Part shown: positions 36,501-44,360 of the stretch, in pieces | How positions within the stretch are numbered: the stretch's first letter is position 1 | Layout of the letters: each line of letters starts with the position of its first letter | Assembly: GCF_012273895.1 (NCBI RefSeq) | Contig: NC_052116.1 | Span: 5,518,001 to 5,582,000, forward strand | Direction: 5' to 3' | Length of the DNA stretch: 64,000 nt | Source of the DNA: Zerene cesonia | Lineage: Eukaryota; Arthropoda; Insecta; Lepidoptera; Pieridae | Notes under the pieces: generated by a model | The model's input: the letters and a program-made list of their open reading frames with translations, nothing else | Databases searched by the model: none | What the model was told of the DNA's origin: nothing | Program-made: the position numbers and the translations under genes

Positions 36501-38621
36501 TGACGAGAACATTTCCTTGTTTTTATGTAATTGTAGGAAAATTGATTACCTGAATGGTCCTTATCTTAAATAAATATCTCGATAATTATTACATGAGAGC
36601 ATTAATAAAGTATAATTATACATTTGGTTATTTTATACTGTAATACCTACGTGCATTTAGCTATCGTAGATACATTAATTGAAGGTATTTTATAGTAGTT
36701 TAATAATTTAATAAATAGACAAATATATATGTATCCATTTATGCATTCATTTTGTAAACTTCACCTTGTAATATAACTAATTTCGTATTTAATATAGTTA
36801 ATTTTATGCATTGGGCTCACGAAAATGGATTAACGGATTATGATGTAACTTTCGGTGTAGAGTTTCGGTTGAACCGGATTAATTTATTGAAATCCTTTGC
36901 AACCCTGAAAATTTATCGTTTGGAAAAACAACAGCGTCGTTCATTATAAATAATAAATATTGTTTAAACTTTAATAGGATTTTTTAGTTAACACACACAG
37001 TTTTAGTTATACACGTTCAAGTTTATTATTACAATATTTTTTAATGCCCGCAGCCTGACCGTGGCATAAATTATGAATACTATTTTTTTCTTATTTCGTA
37101 AGTTATATATTTAAAAGCACGCTTAATTAAATGTCTGTGTTACTTTTTCAATTAATTGGATATTGTTTTAATAATTAAGTTGGACCAATTAAACAACACA
37201 AACAAAATGGTTACATAGAGAAATTATATTGGAAAAGATTTCGAATGTTATTATCATATTTTCATTAGGTTAACTTGGTATACCCCAGAAAATAAAATAT
37301 TATAATTAGAAGACTTATTTGACGACTCGTAGGATTGTACATATAACAACATAGCCTTATTTTAAAAGCCTAGACTTACAAAGTCTGGGACCATTTGAAC
37401 CAAAGACGATTGTGAAGAAAACAAATGAAGAAGAGTTTTCTAGGGGGTCCTTTTATGTTATTCTATTAAAATTTTATGAATTTAGTGCTTCAAGGTCTCA
37501 AACTACAATAAGGAAAAGGATATAAGAGATTGAATTCGTACTCGTCGTATACCCAGTCTACATTGTAAAACGGTTCGCGTTCTTTGCGGATGGTTGAATT
37601 TTCATAAAAGTTTTTTGAGCTAATTATTTAATTATCTAATAAAACAATAGCAAAATCCGATTTTATTGTTACATTTGTGTTTTGTCCTTATATTTCTTAT
37701 GTATTTTAATAGATCTGAGTCAAATTCAAGTCTACACTTACAAATACACTACACGTTTAAATATTTATAAAGCGTAGATGTGCAGCGAATTATTTTCATT
37801 CTATGAATGTGTGATTTAAAATCGCGAGAACAACCTTGGTCACTGTGATATACCACATAGTACTATGCTGGTTTCAAAACATTTTTAATGCTATTTTTAA
37901 TAAAATAATCAAGCCAAAGAGACGAGAAAGTATGGTTTGGAAGGAAATGGAAGGTTTAAGATGTTGTTTCCTTCTATAACAACTCTAACAAAAACGCGGC
38001 ACTCGATTGCAGCTGCGCGCTGTGATATAATATTTAATTATATAGGCAAATTATGTTACCCAGTATATTAATTAAATTATGTACATTTTTCATATTTTAA
38101 GAATTGTGTAAATACTTAATATGACTTCTGTTATAGCGATAAACAAATTTTATTTTATATAAAGAAAATTATTCACTGAAATTATATTTGAGATTTTTTA
38201 TTAATATTTATTATGATACGCAAATAATGAGGTCAGGTAGAACATAACTTGGTTAACTTGAAATGAAATTAACTTTAACTATTTAGTTAGGTATTATGCT
38301 TTAACAAAATAGCTTTTTGTGAAGGTTAAATTATCGAGGTCGATCGCTTTCTGTAATCGCACTACAAGTAATTCACAAAAATCCTGCCCTATGCATATTC
38401 AATCATAATAATTATTAATTACAAACTGGTCGTCGATGCAAATGACAAGCTTTATTAAAGGTTGAACTTGTAGGCTACTGGCATTGTCCTACATTTTGTA
38501 GATGAGAGGAATTTCGCAGCACATTAAAATCTTTGCAAGGACAAGTGCTCATTTGTTTATAACTATAGGCAAACTAGGAATTTTTTGAGAAAATTTAAAC
38601 TTACGTGACAAAAGTTCCCAT
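2552..38621 (-). CDS. Secreted double animal haem peroxidase, pseudo-domain plus active domain (24 coding exons)
   Basis: Whole gene, introns included. Coding exons (minus strand, 5' to 3'): 38605-38621, 24792-24950, 24173-24330, 23071-23237, 18537-18606, 17732-17861, 16366-16558, 14187-14324, 13391-13620, 12917-13042, 12229-12381, 11719-11894, 10729-10864, 9772-10043, 7978-9228 (broken by a gap), 7430-7606, 6746-6949, 5917-6159, 5440-5624, 5003-5271, 4556-4705, 4299-4445, 3744-3900, 2552-2731. Every junction is GT-AG and phases agree throughout. With the gap closed on its 77-bp overlap the CDS is 4,011 nt (about 1,336 aa). A signal peptide (about 1-22) is followed by peroxidase domain 1 (about 75-500) with its haem ligands replaced, a linker ending in RRRKR (619-623), domain 2 (about 660-1225) with His757, Arg897, Glu900 and His1001, and a Cys-rich tail with CTSCIC. 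It belongs to the peroxidase-cyclooxygenase superfamily, insect peroxinectin/chorion-peroxidase-like; two-domain proteins of this sort are known in insects. The substrate is unknown; it should act outside the cell. Confidence 0.9.
2732..3743 (-). repeat. Intron 23 with perfect 30-bp inverted repeats (3045-3074 / 3312-3341)
   Basis: The two 30-bp arms are exact reverse complements (left arm begins cacagaatactaactag, right arm ends ctagttagtattctgtg) and delimit a 297-bp segment. No matching target-site duplication is visible outside. A shorter hairpin, tgtaggta/tacctaca, lies at about 2837-2862. I see no gene in this intron. Confidence 0.6.
3744..3900 (-). CDS. Exon 23: C-terminal Cys-rich tail
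   Basis: Residues 1225-1277. It reads to SPCTSCICTAEG, the Cys cluster seen after the fold in insect chorion-peroxidase-like proteins. Acceptor CATTTCAG; donor GGG|GTAAAT. Confidence 0.88.
4299..4445 (-). CDS. Exon 22: end of peroxidase domain 2
   Basis: Residues 1176-1224: WFENDNPAARFTEQQLAEIKK and ILCENFD, the closing helices of the fold. Acceptor TTGTACAG-like (TACAG); donor TTCTT|GTAAGT. Confidence 0.9.
4556..4705 (-). CDS. Exon 21 of the double peroxidase
   Basis: Residues 1126-1175: IYPTVDDIDLFPGGMSE, GLVGPTFACIIAIQF and CDRFW, all conserved in the family. GC-rich third positions contrast with the flanking introns. Donor TTCTG|GTGAGC. Confidence 0.92.
5003..5271 (-). CDS. Exon 20 of the double peroxidase
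   Basis: Residues 1037-1125: DELIRGL, DLIALNIQRARDHGIPSYNN (canonical family signature) and the helix up to DEVIAR. Acceptor TTCCCAG; donor AAG|GTAACA. Confidence 0.92.
5440..5624 (-). CDS. Exon 19: domain 2 proximal haem His
   Basis: Residues 975-1036. EFAAASFRFGHSLLRPHL gives the proximal His1001, followed by LLRDGFFRPDMFMN. Acceptor ATTTCAG; donor AAC|GTAAGT, phase 0. Confidence 0.92.
5917..6159 (-). CDS. Exon 18: domain 2 catalytic Arg/Glu region
   Basis: Residues 894-974. It reads GDGRASEQPGL then TIFLREHNRI, giving the distal Arg897 and haem-linked Glu900, both intact. It continues with HIIYNEFLPRLL. Acceptor TTTTCCAG; donor TCTG|GTGAGT. Confidence 0.92.
6517..6765. repeat. 83-bp tandem repeat, three copies, across the exon 17 donor
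   Basis: The word agcaatgaaaca recurs at 6581, 6664 and 6747, exactly 83 bp apart each time. The words gactac(t/a)tgg(g/a)caaag and tttctatgac recur with the same spacing. The last copy contains the 3' end of coding exon 17 and its donor; the two others lie in the intron and carry altered donors. Confidence 0.8.
6746..6949 (-). CDS. Exon 17 of the double peroxidase
   Basis: Residues 826-893: GPREQVNQNTAFIDASVVYG (family REQ.N..T.fiDaS.vYG), a NAT glycosylation site, DLLPRSDSHPECK and CFIAG. Donor GCTG|GTGCGT, a weaker site. The exon end and donor form the last copy of an 83-bp tandem triplication (about 6517-6765). Confidence 0.9.
7430..7606 (-). CDS. Exon 16 of the double peroxidase
   Basis: Residues 767-825. 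It has C..C motifs (IPDCRSCDSP), HPECNPFPVPRGD, a potential N-glycosylation site (NIT) and CFPFMRSLPG, the family's C.pf.RS segment. Acceptor TTTTTAG; donor CTTG|GTAAGA. Confidence 0.9.
7978..9228 (-). CDS. Exon 15: domain 2 distal haem region, interrupted by an assembly gap
   Basis: The right part (9139-9228) codes GVSRPRINSVTG and following residues. The left part (7978-8138) repeats most of it and goes on to AQFLDHELTMTP with the distal His757 and Ca-binding Asp756. Between them are 1,000 N. The 77 bp at 8062-8138 are identical to 9139-9215, so the simplest reading is a single 174-nt exon whose two contigs overlap. That length keeps the phase (1 in, 1 out). Confidence 0.85.
8139..9138. other. 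Assembly gap, 1,000 N, inside exon 15
   Basis: Exactly 1,000 N, so the length is a placeholder. The 77 bp on each side are identical, so the true gap is probably zero and the contigs overlap. Confidence 0.95.
9258..9440 (+). mobile_element. Degenerate Helitron, same family as 34809-34987
   Basis: It shares tataaaattctcgtgt, ggccaacatctatttttcat and aatgataagagtaag with the copy at 34.8 kb, in the same order. The end is ggtcagctaa instead of ctag, so it is decayed. It is followed by a (TA)n run. Confidence 0.7.
9441..9500. repeat. (TA)n microsatellite
   Basis: About 60 bp of almost pure TA repeat directly after the Helitron end. Confidence 0.95.
9772..10043 (-). CDS. Exon 14: polybasic cleavage site and start of domain 2
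   Basis: Residues 618-708. The exon opens with GRRRKRQIFDD (R619-R623), a strong match to the furin-type rule R-X-K/R-R. A Ser/Asp-rich stretch follows, then the second peroxidase entry motif FRTYTGYCNNLRNP. Donor GATG|GTAAGT. Confidence 0.9.
10729..10864 (-). CDS. Exon 13: inter-domain linker
   Basis: Residues 573-617: Gly/Ala/Ser-rich start, then a helical stretch (YALKLANTSLFFEFATNELL). No domain is recognised. It ends AATGG|GTGAGT; the next codon completes the Gly before the polybasic site. Confidence 0.85.
10881..11040 (-). mobile_element. Probable retroelement 3' end with (GAAT)n tail
   Basis: A short (gaat)n array followed by gatactttattgtacacacc and ggcgaccttatggctatatagccatctcttccaggcaacc-type sequence, a layout known from the 3' ends of insect non-LTR elements read on the minus strand. 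It lies in intron 12. Confidence 0.5.
11602..11641. repeat. Degenerate second copy of the exon 12 3' end
   Basis: About 34 of 40 bases match 11697-11736 (atttctagaa, acgcga, acagcatgt blocks in the same order, 95 bp apart). The 11697-11736 copy spans the last coding bases and donor of exon 12. In the intronic copy the donor reads CGC|GTTAGC. Confidence 0.7.
11719..11894 (-). CDS. Exon 12: inter-domain linker, amphipathic helix
   Basis: Residues 514-572. After a Cys/His-containing piece (NAGQHCSQHNQ) it is a highly charged helical stretch rich in Ala, Lys and Glu (for example KAKQEMADRKKLEYMLWES). It ends at TCGC|GTGAGT. The 3' end of this exon and its donor have a second, degenerate copy 95 bp downstream (11602-11641). 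Confidence 0.85.
12229..12381 (-). CDS. Exon 11: end of peroxidase domain 1
   Basis: Residues 463-513. It opens with RFWYEND and the helix SPEQLGAIRKVSLAGLLCAND, the normal C-terminal end of the fold. The donor is TT|GTTAGT within CTTACTTGTTAGT. Confidence 0.85.
12452..12652 (-). mobile_element. Non-autonomous Helitron, family A
   Basis: On the minus strand it starts TCCTACTAATATTATAAATG after an A and ends GCGCAGCTAG before a T: TC/CTAG ends and A-T target, as in Helitrons. 201 bp, in intron 10 of the peroxidase. Confidence 0.8.
12917..13042 (-). CDS. Exon 10 of the double peroxidase
   Basis: Residues 421-462, with EDVELLVGGAMEKP and MQFANLKKSDR, matching the family's DiDlwvGgl.E and QF..l..gDRfW segments. 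Phase 2 in and out. Confidence 0.9.
13391..13620 (-). CDS. Exon 9 of the double peroxidase
   Basis: Residues 345-420. It carries NRNRDHGIPSYLRVLRMCEP, matching the conserved R.RDHG.P.Y motif of animal haem peroxidases. Donor TATAG|GTGAGG. Confidence 0.9.
13809..13978 (+). mobile_element. Helitron-like fragment
   Basis: It ends gcggaccgCTAG before T and contains gaaaattttttgtcaaaac and aattcggctttttttaatg-type sequence typical of short lepidopteran Helitrons. The left end is uncertain. Confidence 0.5.
14187..14324 (-). CDS. Exon 8: domain 1 proximal haem region, His replaced
   Basis: Residues 299-344. The family motif (F/L)A.A.FRFGHS is represented by YAEILSVAPIFDAMM (326-340). By position the proximal His corresponds to Asp337. 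The exon is in phase 0 at both ends (CAG|GTGGGA and TTG|GTAATT). Confidence 0.85.
14591..15590. other. Assembly gap, 1,000 N, in intron 7 of the peroxidase
   Basis: Exactly 1,000 N between exon 7 (16366-16558) and exon 8 (14187-14324). The phases of these exons agree, so no coding exon need be missing. I see no overlap between its flanks. Confidence 0.95.
16366..16558 (-). CDS. Exon 7: domain 1 EHNR region, distal Arg lost
   Basis: Residues 234-298. EHNRIA (251-256) and QHITYNEFLPVLLGE are well conserved. The segment before them is shortened: where the family has GD.RasE.P.L this domain has NDGSPSAPL, so neither the distal Arg nor the haem-linked Glu is present. Donor GGAGAG|GTAAGG. Confidence 0.9.
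17006..17200 (+). mobile_element. Helitron, family A, decayed 3' end
   Basis: It starts TCCTACTAATATTATAAATG after A, and its body (cgaaagtttgtaaggatg, caaaaactactgaaccgatt) matches 12452-12652 in the other orientation. The expected cagctag end is now caattg. Confidence 0.75.
17732..17861 (-). CDS. Exon 6 of the double peroxidase
   Basis: Residues 191-233. It contains HREQMNLATSVLDGSALYGSS, the family motif REQ.N..TsflDgS.vYGs, here retained in domain 1. Acceptor AATTTCAG; donor CGAAA|GTAAGC. Confidence 0.9.
17894..18113 (+). mobile_element. Non-autonomous Helitron, family B
   Basis: A|TCTATATAAATAAAAAATTG at the left and AAAAAGCTAG|T at the right; 220 bp, in intron 5 of the peroxidase. Body contains aaaaacggattgaccgattt. 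Confidence 0.75.
18537..18606 (-). CDS. Exon 5 of the double peroxidase
   Basis: A 70-nt exon (residues 168-190) with C..PACAYIRSAPTR, the conserved C..C..f.RSa segment after the distal region. Acceptor TTCTGCAG; donor TTTG|GTTAGT. Confidence 0.85.
20226..20330 (-). mobile_element. Helitron 3' end fragment
   Basis: CTAG with gctgtttgccgcggtttcgc at the left side (minus orientation). Inside, tatagcctttgtcac.cagtga occurs twice about 37 bp apart. The other end is not visible. Confidence 0.5.
21946..22143 (-). mobile_element. Non-autonomous Helitron, family A
   Basis: CTAGCTGCGCCCCGCGG at the left and aatattagtgGGA|T at the right, so a minus-strand element with TC/CTAG ends; 198 bp, in intron 4. 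It abuts a second Helitron end at 22153. Confidence 0.8.
22153..22365 (-). mobile_element. Second Helitron directly beside the family A copy
   Basis: CTAGCTTTCCGCCCGCGG begins 10 bp after the end of the neighbouring element; the body differs (cccgtaggatttccg, gtaccaaattcatctaaatc). The right limit is approximate. Confidence 0.55.
23071..23237 (-). CDS. Exon 4: domain 1 distal haem region, His replaced
   Basis: Residues 112-167. The distal-His motif of the family, (F/W)GQF(L/I)DH(D/E)L, is here WGQLIMDDL (151-159). The His position is Asp157 and the preceding Ca-binding Asp is Met156. The exon ends in phase 0 at AATAAG|GTAGCT. Confidence 0.9.
24173..24330 (-). CDS. Exon 3: start of peroxidase domain 1
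   Basis: Residues 59-111. It carries the usual animal-peroxidase entry motif in the form YRSASGECNN (family form YR..dG.CNN), followed by RPWGRRGDVFLRLLPPKYSDG. The acceptor is CCCATCAG and the donor GATG|GTATTT. Confidence 0.9.
24792..24950 (-). CDS. Exon 2: signal-peptide core and N-terminus
   Basis: The exon begins after TTGTTACAG and ends CC|GTATGT. It codes residues 6-58: the hydrophobic core (FLLLALLFVTLA), then a charged N-terminal helix-like stretch with AMALERRF. Phase 2 in and out. Confidence 0.85.
27442..27484. repeat. Perfect 19-bp hairpin
   Basis: Arms 27442-27460 and 27466-27484 are exact reverse complements around the loop caaaa. Part of the right arm (attcgtttata) is repeated just after it. 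Confidence 0.85.
28183..28246 (+). mobile_element. Helitron 3' end fragment
   Basis: Ends gcgaagccgcgttcggaaagCTAG before T; the left end is not visible. Confidence 0.45.
31245..31280. repeat. 16-bp hairpin with one mismatch
   Basis: aattaattggccacat at 31245-31260 pairs with atgtggtcaattaatt at 31265-31280, loop of 4. Confidence 0.75.
33958..34167 (+). mobile_element. tRNA-derived SINE with 13-bp target-site duplication
   Basis: The 5' part is tRNA-like with an A box (tggtatagtgg, 33970-33980) and a B box (ggttcaattcc, 34013-34023), followed by an A run and a 130-bp tRNA-unrelated body ending at gacttcactt. The same 13 bp, taactttttcaac, lie on both sides (33945-33957 and 34168-34180), proving insertion by target-primed retrotransposition. 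The tRNA part resembles Asp/Glu tRNAs but does not fold as a functional one. Confidence 0.9.
34809..34987 (+). mobile_element. Non-autonomous Helitron, family C
   Basis: A|TCTCTATATATATAAAATTC at the left and gtcagCTAG|T at the right; body with gaaacggctggaccgattct. About 179 bp, in peroxidase intron 1. Confidence 0.75.
38605..38621 (-). CDS. Exon 1 of the double peroxidase (start codon)
   Basis: This 17-nt coding part reads ATG GGA ACT TTT GTC AC and is followed by a consensus GTAAGT donor (38604-38599). The context GGCAAAATG fits an insect start. Its two leftover bases join the first base of exon 2 to make ACG, giving MGTFVT + LSQGFLLLALLFVTLADG, a good signal peptide. Exon 2 has no usable in-frame ATG before its hydrophobic stretch and starts directly after a CAG acceptor, so an upstream exon is required. 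This one fits in phase, product and splice site. The leader upstream is not spliced here as far as I can tell. Confidence 0.75.
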
Positions 38622-38960
38622 TTTGCCGCCCTCTATAACACGTGGGGTAACTTGTAAAACATCAATAATTAACACATAAACTATTTTTGAATTTCGATAT
38701 GTTTCGATCGGACTGAGAGCGAGCGCGCGGCTGCCACGAACGTGTCGGCTCGCTGGCTATCGCGGAGTGAGCTGTGAGGCTGGATACAGCCTTCCTTCGA
38801 GTTCCACGGTGGAGTAAAGCCGCGGCGCTCGAGCCAGTCGAGAGAGAAAGTTAGCAGTTATCAAACTTCGCGGTTACGTTCGATGATGACGCTGCCTTCC
38901 CGATTGCGTATTCAGCGACAAATTAAAGAGCGTCCCCGCGGTATGTGCTACTGACATGGT
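38622..38960 (-). promoter_or_regulatory. GC-rich leader/promoter region of the peroxidase gene
   Basis: About 250 bp at 38700-38960 are distinctly GC-rich within AT-rich DNA, directly upstream of the start codon on the minus strand. No TATA box stands out; an initiator-like CTCAGTC occurs near 38710. In the proximal leader two short upstream ORFs are visible: ATG TGT TAA, and a nine-codon frame that starts ATG TTT TAC and ends TAG about 12 nt before the main ATG. The exact start of transcription cannot be fixed from sequence. Confidence 0.4.
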
Positions 38961-41900
38961 GAACGGACATCGTTTAGCGAGTCCTATTTTTTCGCTTTGT
39001 TATTATTTACACACAATGCTCTAAACAAAATGTTCTTACGAAAAGATTTAAACGGAAAAATGAGGAAAAGCAAATCATGGTCCATAATAACTTCGATAAT
39101 ATTATTGCTCTGATATCAACTATATATTAAAAATTGTCTTATTCCATAGCAACAAGCATTGTATACATAATAATATAAAAATACATAATTGAATTCTAGT
39201 CTCTGTGTTACGCATATATATATATTAAGAGGATTCAATAAAATCACGTGATTGAATATTTTCCTTTGAAATATTTTCTGAGAATTGTATGTTAAAGTTC
39301 TATAAATATATTAGAAGCGGATGTTTTTGAATCAATTAATATGATGAATCATAATTCGTCTTTGTAAATAATCGTGGGCGAATTCATTGAGGATATTTAA
39401 ATGACATATTCATAAATACTAAGTGAAGTACAATGACATGTGTAATAAGAGTAATAAGTAACACCCATTAGATGAACCATTATTATATGGACCTTAACAG
39501 ATATAATAGTTTGAAATCGAATCGTGACTTTAATATTTTAACGCACATATAATATAAATACTTAACGTCAATATAATAATAGCTCCTTTACAATTGTAAG
39601 TGTACCAAGTAATCATCAACATTGTTCTAAAACAGTATCATTGTTAAAAATAGATGAAGTTAAAAGGTAAACAGGTAATTTTTTTCTCTTTAACTTGATA
39701 AGTAAATCTGGTATGTTTTTACTAGTAAGACGAAGAAGATAAAATAAATTTGCCATGAACATGGGTTCAAATTATACGATTCAATTTTATTCTCCCAACT
39801 CTTAGTAAATGGCAGGAAGAAATATTTTTAAGTTAGGGATACAATTGTTATCAAAATCTAAATCAGAAAGATTCTGTTGACAACAGATTTACGAAATGTT
39901 AACACTAAATCGAGTTGTTTCTTGAAATAACTTGATTTGAGTAAATTTGAAGTGATTAGTACGAATCACCCAGACCTTACTCGATTATCCAAATTGCAGA
40001 TTGCATAAGCCGCGGGTTAAATATTTATTCGATTGTGTGAAGTCTCAGCGCACTTTCTCTTGCGCTAAAGTATATGCAAGTGATATATTAAAACTAATGA
40101 GGTGTGGATAATTTGATATAAGGCAGTATTTATACTAACAATTCTATAAAATTGGAGCGTTTGTTTGTTTATTTATTTGAATCTTATGAAGTTATTGACC
40201 GATTTAATATATAAATTATTCTTTCTTCATTTGATATATACGTGACTCGTGTGTGTATGTTTTATGTTTAGATATTGAACTATTTGGAATGATACTTACA
40301 TGAGAGCAAAACACTGGCTTCAGCTACGCACAGGAACTTACATCGACAATAATATTACTATTGTAAATGTAGACGTTATTGATTGAGCTAAGAGTACATG
40401 CAATAGTCCACAAGAATATGTGTATGTATGTTTATTATCATTAACAAACTCACAAATCCCTACAGTAAGGACTAGCTTTCCACGTTTATATGACTGCCAT
40501 ATAACTGAGAATCTATTTGTATAATCTCTCTACATGACGTTTATTAATTCATTAAAGCAAAGGTATGTACAGATTTAGGCATATTTTGTTAAATCAAACA
40601 CAAGTATTACCCATTTATGATTCAAACGATATAAACCATGGGTAAATATATAAAATAGTCATAAGATCAAGTCATACCTGGTCGAATTAATGTAACGATA
40701 GCTCCGAAATTATCTTAACAGATGACATGCGCGAGTGAAAGTGGAAGAATAACCAAACCTGCCCGAACTCGAATGACATCACATGTTACAGACCTTATAC
40801 AATTCTATAGACGAGTAAAAACGTATGTAGACATGAGTTGTAGTAATAAAAGATAAATCTGATGTAAGGTATTATAAATCTACAGTAATGTTTTTAAAGT
40901 ATAATTTTACATGATAAGGCGTTCAACGAAATTAGATATATGAACAGTATTGTAAGGAAGGTGTAGCTAGTCGGGTAAGTGTAGTGTTTCCCATTATATA
41001 TATGGTTGGAAAATGGAAACGATTTCGGTAAACTATTAAAAATAATTGGTGTAAAATCATCAATAGTTTATCGTTTCTTTGTTACAAGTAGGCAGGAGGA
41101 AGAGTTGGCAATAAAATTTATTTCATCTACCACTACTAGGTTTTTTATTAAACATAGTTACTAAACCATATCTAAAAATGCAATCGGATCAGGAATGATC
41201 ATGAGTTACCTTTTAAATTTTATCGTCTCACGAAATCTAGTTTATATAAATTTCGAATAAAACATTATTTAATTTTAACTTACAGTGTCAGTCCTTGTAT
41301 ATTTAACATGTTTATTATGGGAAGGCCAAAGGTATGTTACAATAACACGAAATACATAAATTATGAATTATGAAATTATTTCAATACGTTCTTCAAACTG
41401 AGTCAGATAAGTTTCAAAAAGAAACGTGTAATATTCCATATCTATTCTTTCCAAAAATGCTCAAATATTGACGAAAATTTCACTAAAGACGTATACAGTG
41501 AGATGGCCGTTTATGCAAGAATTTGTCATGCTTTCCTACAGTAACACAAAGGATTTGACCTGCTTTATCTATTGACAATAGTGCGAACCATTTTATATTG
41601 AAGTGTTAGGGTTCAATTTATTTTCAACAAAAACAAAACCACCTTTTAATTGTCAGGACTATTCTAAACAAATCAAGCACCAGACTTTAAAAAAAAAAAG
41701 GATCATCAAAATCGCTTCACCCAGTCTAAAATTATGAGGTAATAAACACAAAAAATACAGTCGAATTGAGATTTTGCATTCGGTTGAAAACATAGTTTCT
41801 TATATTAACTTGCATTAATTAGCGTACATTAATATAGACCTTAAACTAGTTCGTAATTAAATTTATAATACCAAATTAAAGTGGAGAGAGAACAAGTAAA

Positions 41901-44249
41901 TTCCAATCAGTATCAGTCCACTTTTCCAATTTCGTCACCAATCTACATCTGAAGGTTATTGATCTGTTTGTAGTTAAGCTAGTATTGAAATGAGTAATAA
42001 CCAATTCATGTAAATCAAGCTAACATTTCAATCGAAACAGGAACGCTATAGTCTCTAGCTGTCATGTGCTTGGGTGAAAGGGACTCTGTAGTTGGCTTTA
42101 TTATCATTGTGTGACTTATTTATAAATTGACCTATTTATGTTTATTTCATTGTCTGTGGTCGCCAAAATTGTTGGCAAAGGCTGATCTACACACGGCCGA
42201 GCAATTCTTTATATTACAATACAGAACTAGTAATTTTCTATCTATGTGACTTTTTTGACTGTTAACTCCGAGTTTTCATTGTCATTTGGTCCCATGCTAA
42301 AAATAATTTGCTTCAGTTTTTTTAAACTAAATACAGATACAGTTATTTAACTGTATCTTTATTTTGTACCTAATGAAATACACATAAAGACAATGCATGA
42401 CAACGATGAGTAACTATGTATAAATATGTGAAATAAGTATGTGTATTTATGACAGCGAAAAATACACAGCACTATCTAAGAAATAACAAAAAAGTCTATA
42501 AATCTTCGTATTTCCCAGCTCCGATCTTGCATTAATAATTCACATTTTTAATGTGATTTCATAATGTGTTAATTTATCAACTACTGAAGGTCAGTGAACC
42601 ACGGAGAAGGGACAATAGTATGGATCAAGGATGGTCGTGAAGACTCGACTCGTGACCACGCGCCATCAGCGATGCCCTCTATAATTGTGATATACCGACA
42701 TTGTATACGCTAAATTATCTATTGTGGTTTTGCTATCCGCAAACACTATATTGCTTGTACATCAACCCATCAATGTAACTAACATCCACGAATCTCACGT
42801 CTAATACGATGCTTTGATATCTGATTGGAGAAATAAATGGGTTTGTGATTTCAATTTCATTTCATTTGCCTGCTGTAATAAAGCTAGTAATAGAATTGTA
42901 GTGATGTGTTATATTGGAATTCCAGCTTACAGTACAAATTTTTAGAAAGTGTAGAAATACACTCTTTATCGTGACGGTAATGAATTTGCTAGTAACTTCT
43001 CAGTTTCTTTTCTTCATTTCCATTGTCAAACTCTCTTTATCCTAAAGGATACGACTAAAGTTTACTTCAGGGGTACATCCTATAACAACGAGGAACGCAT
43101 TTGCAGGAAGTACTTTTGCAAAGTTTACGATAATCGCTTACCATGACATCGCTTACGCTTGTTTTGATAATTGCCTTATTATTCTGAGATCCGAATATAT
43201 GGACCATTCGATGTGAATGTTTGCAGTTCATATAAATATAGATACATAAACGTTAATATTTAGCACCACTTATTTTTGAAGCACTATTATTTAAATAGCC
43301 TCACTGGTGAATGTATGTTAACAATTCGATGCATATTGTATAGCTATATCGACACGTATTTTGAGCATCTTTATTCTGAGTTCCGTGGATAATCGACAAT
43401 CTCTTTACGACTCTGCATATCAAAATTATCTTTCCGGGTTCATCAACCCGGACTGTGAAGGATTTAGAACTCTACTGCTTTTATATCTTTGCCGAAAGGA
43501 CAACGTTTTGTTATCTTGTTTTTATCTGATGTTTAGTGTCACAATTTTCCCGAATTGCTTATTCATTTACGCAGAATCTTCATTAAAACATTATAATAAT
43601 ATATACTAGTAAATAAAAAAAAAAAACAATTAAATGTACATACCTGAAAAGTATACGTCATATACTTAAATAAATATTTATATGATGATGCTCTATTTTC
43701 CATTATTTTATATCTTATTATTAACAACCAGTTCAGTATGTTATAAAAACACGAATTCGATGTGTTCACTTTCTGACATTTTGATCATTTATTTGATCAT
43801 GCAGTGGAAATAAAAACTGAACTAAAAAAATATTGTACATTTCTCGCTGTTTTTAGCTTTATCGATGAATAGTTGAAATAAATTAATTTATTGGCGTAAC
43901 CTAGCCTATGACCACAATAACCAGTTTAATTTTTTTAATATTCGAATTCTTGTAAATAATTTTATGCTATGAGGGCTTCGACCCTGGAATTATAAAACCT
44001 GGTGTTTGTCTGGATTAGAAGAAAGCGTACTTTAATTAGGGCCGTACAGAAAATTATAAACAGAAAACCGAAGGCATAAAGCACCACTACTATGCATCTA
44101 TAATAATTATATAGAATCCTCGGGTTTTCCCCAAGGTTATACATGTACGTGACATAGATTTTTCTCGGCAAAGGATTTGGTGGGTTTTCGACTTTTAAAG
44201 ATATGGGATAAAAAAAGGATTGATGATGGGAATAAAGGAAAAACCTCGG

Positions 44250-44360
44250 AAATAGTACACGGGTAGAGCACAGTAGCATTCTGATGTTACTATTTCAGGA
44301 CCATCCTCTGTGGGGGTGGGGTAACTTCCCCCGTGCAAGCTGGCCCAATTCAAAATTCCA
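44250..44360 (+). repeat. Dispersed repeat, copy 1 (fragment)
   Basis: It shares acagtagcattc and ggtaacttcccccgtgcaag-type sequence with 49009-49320, at similar order and spacing. The class is not certain. Confidence 0.5.

Larger units (their letters stand above)
24951..38604 (-). other. Intron 1 of the double peroxidase (13.7 kb)
   Basis: It runs from GTAAGT (38604) to TTGTTACAG (24951) on the minus strand. It holds the SINE at 33958-34167, the Helitron at 34809-34987, a Helitron end at 28183-28246 (ending aaagctag) and hairpins at 27442-27484 and 31245-31280. Small open frames inside show no domain or splice support. A large first intron of this kind commonly carries enhancers; none can be named here. 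Confidence 0.65.

Noticed and set aside
43361..43609. 82-residue plus-strand open frame
   Set aside because: No motif or support; composition as in surrounding non-coding DNA.
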